Assembly (NCBI GenBank): GCA_963601185.1
Contig: CAVCEE010000001.1
Location: forward strand, 1-64,000
Length of the DNA stretch: 64,000 nucleotides
Source: Limisoma sp963601185
GTDB taxonomy: Bacteria; Bacteroidota; Bacteroidia; Bacteroidales; Muribaculaceae
Direction: 5' to 3'
In this document: piece after piece, positions 59,011 to 64,000 of the stretch
Numbering within the stretch: position 1 is the first letter of the stretch
How the letters are laid out: each line of letters starts with the position of its first letter
Program-made: the position numbers and the translations under genes
The notes under the pieces: model-generated
What the model saw: the letters and a program-made list of their open reading frames with translations, nothing else
What the model was told of the DNA's origin: nothing
Databases searched by the model: none

Positions 59011-60558
59011 TCAGAATTTGCCGTTTGCCCAGTTTTCGCGGTCGAGGTTGCGGTAGCCGATGGCTTCCTGGATGTGGTGGGTGAGCACGCGGTCGCTGCC
59101 TTCAAGGTCGGCGATGGTGCGCGCCACCCGGAGAATGCGGTCGTAGGCTCGTGCCGACATATTGAAGCGTGTCATTGCGTTTTTGAGTCGTTCCAACCCT
59201 TCGGCATCGGGCTGCGCATATTCGTGCAGCAAGCGGGTGTTCATCTGCGCATTGCAGTGCACACCACTGATGCCCTGGTAGCGGCGTGTCTGGATGTCGC
59301 GCGCCCGAATCACGCGCTCGCGGATGGTGGCACTGCTCTCTGCCGGGGCAGTCGACGAGATGTCGTCGAACGCCACCGGGGCAACCTCCACCTGCAGGTC
59401 GATGCGGTCGAGCAGCGGCCCGGAGATTCGATTGAGATAGTGCTGCACCGCTCCCGGCGGACAGATGCACGGCTTGGTAGGATGGTTATAGTAGCCACAC
59501 GGACAGGGGTTCATCGACGCCACGAGCATGATGCCGGCAGGATAGTCGACAGAGTATTTTGCGCGAGCGATGGTGATGTGGCGGTCCTCAAGCGGCTGGC
59601 GCATCACCTCAAGCACCTGACGGCTAAACTCCGGGAACTCGTCGAGGAAGAGGATGCCGTTGTGGGCAAGACTGATTTCACCGGGCGTGGGATATGAGCC
59701 GCCGCCCACGAGCGCAACCGGCGAGATGGTGTGGTGGGGCGAGCGGAATGGTCGCTGGGTCATCAGCATTGACCCTTGCTTGAGTTTGCCTGCCACGGAG
59801 TGTATCTTGGTGGTTTCGAGTGCCTCCTGAAGCGTGAGCGGCGGCAGTATCGACGGTAGCCGCTTCGCCATCATCGACTTTCCAGAGCCTGGCGAGCCGA
59901 TGAGCAGGATGTTGTGGCCGCCGGCACACGCCACCTCAAAGGCGCGCTTCACACTCTCCTGCCCTTTGACCTCCGAGAAGTCGAAATCAAAATGGTCCAC
60001 CTGACTGCGGAACATCTCACGGGTGTCGACCACCGTGGGCTGAAGGTCGCAAGTGTGGTTGAAAAACCCTATCACCTCAAGGATGTTGTCGGCGCCATAG
60101 ACATCGAGACGGTTGACCACGGCAGCCTCCATCACGTTGACCTTTGGCACGATGATGCCCTCCAGACCCTCTTCGCGAGCCTTTATCGCCATCGGCAGCA
60201 CGCCCTTGATGGGCTGCAGCGAGCCGTCGAGACTCAGTTCGCCCATCAGCATAAAGCGGTGCAGACGGTCGGCAGAGACCTTCTCGTCGGCGGCGAGGAC
60301 GGCAACGGCAATGGGGAGGTCGTAGGCAGCGCCCTCCTTCTTCACGTCGGCAGGCGACATATTGACCACCACCTTGCGGCGCGGAAACTCGATGCCACAC
60401 ATCTTCACGGCGGAAAGGATGCGCTGGTAACTCTCCTTCACGGCAGTGTCGGGAAGTCCGACAATGCAGAAGCCGAACCCCTGTTCCACCGACACCTCAA
60501 TCTTCACCATCAGGGCGTCGATGCCCTGCACTGCTGCTCCGTTGGTCTTCGTAAACAT
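59011..60558 (-). CDS. comM: YifB/ComM family Mg-chelatase-like AAA ATPase
   Basis: A 515-residue protein. An N-terminal subunit ChlI-like/Lon-protease-like fold (F-C-I-V-G-L-P-D-T-A-V-K-E-S, about 30-43) precedes the AAA core with Walker A G-S-P-G-S-G-K-S (221-228) and Walker B G-I-L-F-L-D-E-F-P (about 302-310). A cysteine-rich stretch P-C-P-C-G-Y and C-I-C-P-P-G (about 350-370) may bind zinc, as in the family. ComM moves branches during recombination of incoming DNA. It is preceded four bases upstream by a DUF4369 lipoprotein gene. Confidence 0.96.
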   Translation of the reverse strand: MFTKTNGAAVQGIDALMVKIEVSVEQGFGFCIVGLPDTAVKESYQRILSAVKMCGIEFPRRKVVVNMSPADVKKEGAAYDLPIAVAVLAADEKVSADRLHRFMLMGELSLDGSLQPIKGVLPMAIKAREEGLEGIIVPKVNVMEAAVVNRLDVYGADNILEVIGFFNHTCDLQPTVVDTREMFRSQVDHFDFDFSEVKGQESVKRAFEVACAGGHNILLIGSPGSGKSMMAKRLPSILPPLTLQEALETTKIHSVAGKLKQGSMLMTQRPFRSPHHTISPVALVGGGSYPTPGEISLAHNGILFLDEFPEFSRQVLEVMRQPLEDRHITIARAKYSVDYPAGIMLVASMNPCPCGYYNHPTKPCICPPGAVQHYLNRISGPLLDRIDLQVEVAPVAFDDISSTAPAESSATIRERVIRARDIQTRRYQGISGVHCNAQMNTRLLHEYAQPDAEGLERLKNAMTRFNMSARAYDRILRVARTIADLEGSDRVLTHHIQEAIGYRNLDRENWANGKF

Positions 60559-60562
60559 AGCG

Positions 60563-61564
60563 TTATTTCAAATGTTTCTTGTCAATGGCCTTGCGCACGC
60601 CGGAAATCTGCGACCCGCGGTAGATCTGCGTACCGGTGGAGTCTGCCACGATAAAGAACGGTGAGCCCTTGACGTTAAGGTCGACGATGGTCTTGTCCAC
60701 CGGGCCGCCGATAGCCCTGTAGTGTTGCCACTTGGTGGAGTCGGCGTTGACGGTGCGCCGCCAGCCGAGGGTGTCGCTGTCCAGACACACGTCGAGCACC
60801 TGCACGCGCGAGCCTTTGTGCAGAGCCTTCAGTTCGCTCACGTCGCCGCGACGGTTGTTGTCGTCGTCGCGCCAGAAATAGATCACCGACACAGGATGGT
60901 CGTAGGTGCGCACAAGGACTATCGAGTCCTGGCTGTTGCGCAGTTTCAGCGCGTTTATCTTCTTTGCCGCAAGGTCGCCGTTGGTGAAAAACTGCGAGTA
61001 GAGCGACATCAAACGGTCGGGCTTCGCCGATTTGTCGATTTTCTTGAACAACTGCTGTGCCTCGGGGCTCGACAGGTCGGAATAGTCGCAGGTGAGCAGA
61101 AGGGTGCTCACCACATTCTTGGGATTCTTGGCTATGAAGCCGGCAATCGCCTTGTCGGTCACGTCGTTGCGCGAAGCCTTGAAGTCGGCGGCATGGGCGC
61201 GCACAAAAGCGTTCCACTCCGCATTGATGTCGGTACCCTCAACGGCAATGTTGTAGTTGTCGGCAATCGACCCCTCGACCGACACCTTGTCGCCGTTGTC
61301 CACTGCCACATGTGCTACAAGTTTCATCTGCGAACTGTAGATGTAGACCACCGTCAGGCCGTCCGCCTTGCCGTCGATGGCAAACTTGCCGTCGACCGAC
61401 GGCACCCACTGCGAGATCACCGTGTCGCCGGAGAGATACACCGCGCGCAGGTTCTGCGTGCCGGCATCGCTGAGATGTCCTTCAATCTTGAACGCTCCGC
61501 CGCCGCACGCCGCACACACGGCAGCCATCAGCAGAGCGATGATGAGATATGCTGATTTTTTCAT
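60563..61564 (-). CDS. DUF4369/thioredoxin-like lipoprotein
   Basis: A 333-residue lipoprotein (lipobox C-A-A-C, C20). The N-terminal part (about 25-115) is DUF4369-like (F-K-I-E-G-H-L-S-D-A and L-R-A-V-Y-L-S-G-D-T), and the C-terminal half (about 200-333) follows the thioredoxin-like fold (V-S-V-I-Y-F-W, then G-S-P-F-F-I-V-A-D) but lacks the C-x-x-C pair, so it is unlikely to be a disulfide enzyme. The ATG at 61564 is taken for the lipobox. Its TAATTTTG promoter is upstream, and comM follows after four bases. Confidence 0.85.
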   Translation of the reverse strand: MKKSAYLIIALLMAAVCAACGGGAFKIEGHLSDAGTQNLRAVYLSGDTVISQWVPSVDGKFAIDGKADGLTVVYIYSSQMKLVAHVAVDNGDKVSVEGSIADNYNIAVEGTDINAEWNAFVRAHAADFKASRNDVTDKAIAGFIAKNPKNVVSTLLLTCDYSDLSSPEAQQLFKKIDKSAKPDRLMSLYSQFFTNGDLAAKKINALKLRNSQDSIVLVRTYDHPVSVIYFWRDDDNNRRGDVSELKALHKGSRVQVLDVCLDSDTLGWRRTVNADSTKWQHYRAIGGPVDKTIVDLNVKGSPFFIVADSTGTQIYRGSQISGVRKAIDKKHLK

Positions 61565-61590
61565 TTTCGCTTGACTGGTTGGTTTGTCCA

Positions 61591-61621
61591 CAAAATTACG
61601 TTTTTGCCCCAAATCAGGCAA
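61591..61621 (-). promoter_or_regulatory. Promoter of the DUF4369 lipoprotein-comM operon
   Basis: On the minus strand a TTG about 20 bases upstream of TAATTTTG (61598-61591), the latter 26 bases before the ATG at 61564. Confidence 0.6.
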
Positions 61622-61633
61622 CACTACCGCCAC

Positions 61634-61665
61634 GAAAAAAGGCGTACCCGTCACGGGCACGCCTT
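61634..61665 (-). terminator. Rho-independent terminator of the beta-barrel protein gene
   Basis: Arms 61639-61649 and 61655-61665 pair with one mismatch; on the minus strand the hairpin is followed by TTTTTT (61640-61635). It lies 28 bases past the stop of the gene at 61693. Confidence 0.8.
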
Positions 61666-61692
61666 AAACACATTATATAAAAAGTCTAAAAA

Positions 61693-62271
61693 TTAGAAAC
61701 GATAACCGAAGTTAAAGAACATTGCTATGTTGTAGCATTTCGAACCTTCAGCAAGGTGAAGGAAACCGTAGCGAGTGTCGATGCCAACGAGGAAGTTGGA
61801 GAACTCGTAGCCGGCACCGATGCCCATACCCATGTCAAAACGCTTCAAGCCATTGTCACCGAATGTTTTAGTTGAGGGTGTATTTCCAGCAACCGAGACT
61901 TTGGTTTTGCCGCCAACACCTACACCGAGATACGGACCTGCGTTAAACACGAGGTTGCCGCTGCCGAGGCCAAAACGCATAGTACCCATCAACGGCAATT
62001 CGAGATACAACTGCGACACTTTCACTTCATCGGCAGGCTTGACACCAACACCTTCGAAGTTAAGACCTGTCTGGAAGCCGAATTTGCCTGAAACCGGCAC
62101 GTCGACGCCAACACCCACACGATATGCGAAACGGGCGGCGCTCGACGGAGAGTTTTCGCCTACCCATGATGATGTACCCACACCTGCTTTTACGCTGAAG
62201 GCAATGTCCTCAGCACTCATTCCAAATACTGCGCTTACAGCAAGAATTGCTGCCAAAAATAGTTTCTTCAT
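61693..62271 (-). CDS. Small outer-membrane beta-barrel (porin-like) protein
   Basis: A 192-residue protein with signal peptide about 1-19 (ends G-M-S-A). The mature part is a glycine- and aromatic-rich beta-barrel with alternating strands (for example A-G-V-G-T-S-S-W-V-G, G-F-Q-T-G-L-N-F-E-G-V-G, N-A-G-P-Y-L-G-V-G-V-G) and ends in F-G-Y-R-F, the terminal aromatic signal of Omp85-inserted barrels. It resembles the OmpA-like/PorT outer-membrane family of Bacteroidota. ATG at 62271 is set by the signal peptide. Divergent from the DUF4143 ATPase gene. Confidence 0.85.
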   Translation of the reverse strand: MKKLFLAAILAVSAVFGMSAEDIAFSVKAGVGTSSWVGENSPSSAARFAYRVGVGVDVPVSGKFGFQTGLNFEGVGVKPADEVKVSQLYLELPLMGTMRFGLGSGNLVFNAGPYLGVGVGGKTKVSVAGNTPSTKTFGDNGLKRFDMGMGIGAGYEFSNFLVGIDTRYGFLHLAEGSKCYNIAMFFNFGYRF

Positions 62272-62487
62272 TGTTTGTTCATTTAGGTTGTTTGTGATTG
62301 TTATGCAAAATAAACATTTAATCACGGATTTTGTTTTCACCCCAAACCAAACGGACAAGTATTGCGACCAATCGACTAATCAAGCACAGGAACTATAAGG
62401 AAGGACGAATCGACCAGATAGCCCTACTTTCTGTTAAAAATCCGAATATTTTGGTCGAGAACCTTGATTTTATTAAATTGTATTTTA

Positions 62488-62495
62488 TAAATTTG
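62488..62495 (+). promoter_or_regulatory. -7 promoter box of the second DUF4143 ATPase gene
   Basis: TAAATTTG, perfect TAnnTTTG, with TTG 21 bases upstream (62464-62466). The leader to the ATG at 62532 is about 33 bases. Confidence 0.55.
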
Positions 62496-62531
62496 CAATG
62501 TTTTATAAAGTACCACTTTACAAATTCGAAT

Positions 62532-63803
62532 ATGGACAAGATATTGTTAAAGCAGATTCTAACCGACAACCGCCACGAAGTGGAGCATTACCAGGTGTTT
62601 CACAGAGACATAGATGTAGACGAGTTTCCGTGTTATGTCTTTGTCGGTGTCCGCCGTGCCGGCAAGTCATTCCTTTTGTACCAGAAGATGCAACAACTCT
62701 TGTCGGAAGGGCACGGATGGGATGAAATGCTGTATCTCAACTTTGAGGACGACCGATTGTCGGACTTTACGGCAACCGACTTCAATCTCATTCTGGAATG
62801 CCACGCCGAGATGTCGGACAAACGCCCAGTCTTATTTCTTGACGAGATCCAAAACATTGCCGGCTGGGAAAAGTTCGCCCGACGGCTGGCCGACACCAAA
62901 TACCGTGTATTCATCACCGGCAGCAATGCCAAGATGCTTTCCAGGGAAATTATGACGGCACTAGGAGGCCGCTATCTTGCCGTCGAGGTCTATCCGTTCA
63001 GCCTAAAAGAATACTTTAACTACAGCGGTCAGCCGTACGACGTACAGACTCTGCTCGGCACGGAAAGCAGGGCTGGCATGAAACGCGCCTATTCTGAATA
63101 CTTCCACTGGGGCGGACTTCCCGAAAGCATCGGATTGCCAGTGAAGCGGAACTATCTGAGTAGCACATTCCAAAAGATATACCTTGGCGACATTTGCAGC
63201 CGCAACGGAATCAGCAACCCGAATCTGCTGCGCCTGATGGTGAAAAAGGTGGCTGAAAGCATCAAACAGCCAATTTCCTACAACCGTCTGGCAAAGATTC
63301 TGTCGACCATCGGAGGCAAGATAAGCGTGCCGTCAGTAAGCACCTATATGCAATATTGCGAGGACTCATGGTTGCTGTTGCGTCTACACAACATAACCTC
63401 TTCGTTTGCAGAGAAAGAAACCATTTCAAAATACTATTTTGTAGACAACGGATTGCTCAATCTCTTCCTCATTAACGGCGAAACATCGCTTCTGGAAAAT
63501 CTGGTAGCCACCACGCTGTTCCGGAAATACGGACACGACAAGGACAACGAACGTGTGTTTTTCTACAACTCCAACGTAGAAGTCGATTTCTACATTCCAG
63601 AGGAGGAAACGGCCATCCAAGTGGCATACAGCATTTCGGCAAACGCATCTACCTATGAAAGGGAGGTGTCGGCGTTGCAGAAATTGCCTGCCGTACTCCC
63701 CTGCCGGCAACGGCTTATCATCACATACGACGAAGAGCAGACCATAACAGACAATTTAGGGGAAATCCGGGTGCTGCCCTTCTGGAAATGGTGCTTGGGA
63801 TAA
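62532..63803 (+). CDS. AAA ATPase with DUF4143 domain (second copy in window)
   Basis: A 423-residue ATPase of the AAA-14/DUF4143 class. Walker A is G-V-R-R-A-G-K-S (39-46), Walker B V-L-F-L-D-E-I-Q (about 98-105), with a tail strand pattern V-E-V-D-F-Y and I-Q-V-A-Y-S (about 353-375) resembling a nuclease-type fold. Sequence is well diverged from the other copy (30299-31420). The ATG at 62532 is favoured by the promoter position. The stop codon lies inside a 40-base perfect palindrome. Function unknown. Confidence 0.92.
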   Translation: MDKILLKQILTDNRHEVEHYQVFHRDIDVDEFPCYVFVGVRRAGKSFLLYQKMQQLLSEGHGWDEMLYLNFEDDRLSDFTATDFNLILECHAEMSDKRPVLFLDEIQNIAGWEKFARRLADTKYRVFITGSNAKMLSREIMTALGGRYLAVEVYPFSLKEYFNYSGQPYDVQTLLGTESRAGMKRAYSEYFHWGGLPESIGLPVKRNYLSSTFQKIYLGDICSRNGISNPNLLRLMVKKVAESIKQPISYNRLAKILSTIGGKISVPSVSTYMQYCEDSWLLLRLHNITSSFAEKETISKYYFVDNGLLNLFLINGETSLLENLVATTLFRKYGHDKDNERVFFYNSNVEVDFYIPEEETAIQVAYSISANASTYEREVSALQKLPAVLPCRQRLIITYDEEQTITDNLGEIRVLPFWKWCLG

Positions 63804-63841
63804 CGAAAATCACGGCGATGCGCATCGCCGTGATTTTCGTT
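63802..63841. repeat. 40-base perfect palindrome at the end of the DUF4143 ATPase gene
   Basis: AACGAAAATCACGGCGATGC followed by its exact complement, so 20-bp arms without loop. The stop codon TAA (63801-63803) lies at its edge. As RNA it would form a hairpin with GC-rich tip and AT-rich base, and it may stop transcription from both sides, although a T-tract is short. It is longer than most terminators in the window. Confidence 0.9.
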
Positions 63842-63879
63842 CACAAATAGTCTCGATTTCCCAGTTCGTCATTATTGGC

Positions 63880-63899
63880 ATGCCTTAAGAGGCATTTTT
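63880..63899 (+). terminator. Short hairpin with T-tract
   Basis: ATGCCT (63880-63885), TAAG loop, AGGCAT (63890-63895), then TTTT. A weak terminator or a stem near the window end. The rest (to 64000) is AT-rich with a run of eight C (63932-63939) and no gene seen. Confidence 0.4.
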
Positions 63900-64000
63900 A
63901 CTGCGCAAATATATACAAAAACATACTTTTACCCCCCCCGATTAGTTAAAAAATATCAATTTGTGTAAATTGGGCTATACTCGGGCAAAGGTAGCGCACA

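Noticed and set aside
63932..63939. Phase-variable poly-C tract
   Set aside because: Only eight C in an intergenic region at the window edge, with no gene whose frame or promoter is visibly affected.
63842..64000. Leftward non-coding RNA from a TACCTTTG box near the right edge
   Set aside because: A minus-strand TACCTTTG lies near 63980-63995 and could start a transcript, but the promoter is cut by the window end and no gene or stable structure follows.

Overview
The window is chromosomal DNA of a Bacteroidota organism, most likely a gut member of the order Bacteroidales; Muribaculaceae is a guess from overall feel, not a demonstrated placement. The evidence is the repeated Bacteroidota-type promoter (-7 box TAnnTTTG, sometimes with TTG or TTTG about 20 bases upstream), the near absence of Shine-Dalgarno sequences, the lysyl-tRNA synthetase with a Bacteroidota-type C-terminal extension, the glutaminyl-cyclase-like M28 lipoprotein, proteins of families common in this phylum (DUF2851, DUF4294, DUF4369, NamZ/DUF1343), and secreted proteins ending in type IX-like sorting tails. 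The base composition looks even and moderately GC-rich, and I saw no insertion sequence, prophage, rRNA, tRNA or CRISPR array.

Layout. 0.1-1.8 kb: tandem 21-bp repeats, then recF and a DUF721 gene read leftward. 1.9-6.8 kb: two tandem AraC regulators, then a tatA-tatC-HAD phosphatase-histidine kinase run. 6.9-12.6 kb: a YeiH-type exporter, a NamZ muramidase with a sodium:solute symporter and a WYL regulator (a plausible MurNAc salvage unit), and outer-membrane phospholipase A. 12.8-16 kb: a double-META lipoprotein and proBA. 16-24.7 kb: fabD; then leftward a DUF4294 protein, a glucosaminidase/LysM protein, an M16 peptidase, a PAP2-like protein, rpoN, an M28 cyclase-like lipoprotein and a MATE pump. 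24.7-29.1 kb: a tight leftward operon of flippase, GT4 glycosyltransferase, radical SAM protein and LD-carboxypeptidase. 29.1-33.2 kb: a secreted protein and a DUF4143 ATPase, then nadB.

33.2-36.6 kb holds the most unusual locus: one polypeptide joins a GT2 glycosyltransferase to a shortened GH3-like (acyl-amide synthetase fold) domain, and is followed 18 bases later by a stand-alone condensation-domain protein. 36.7-40.9 kb is lysS-gpsA-pgi. 40.9-41.4 kb is an intergenic stretch with two related palindromes and one possible small gene. 41.4-48.4 kb is a rightward string: GYF/DUF805 protein, PatB-type lyase, an unknown protein, an FMN-binding protein, dnaX, an epimerase and a DUF2851 protein. 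48.4-58.6 kb: SlyD, a 1518-residue secreted multidomain protein, a two-gene toxin-antitoxin-like pair, pyrH-frr, a TPR protein and a second secreted protein. 58.6-64 kb: a three-copy 32-bp repeat array, comM with a DUF4369 lipoprotein, a small beta-barrel protein and a second DUF4143 ATPase ending in a 40-base perfect palindrome.

Most of the window is housekeeping: DNA replication and repair (recF, dnaX, comM), proline, NAD and uridylate synthesis, translation (lysS, frr), fatty acid synthesis (fabD), protein export (tatAC) and envelope maintenance. A recurrent envelope theme links NamZ, glucosaminidase, LD-carboxypeptidase, flippase/GT4, PldA and the secreted proteins. Coordinates of starts were adjusted where a signal peptide, promoter position or overlap argued for an internal start.
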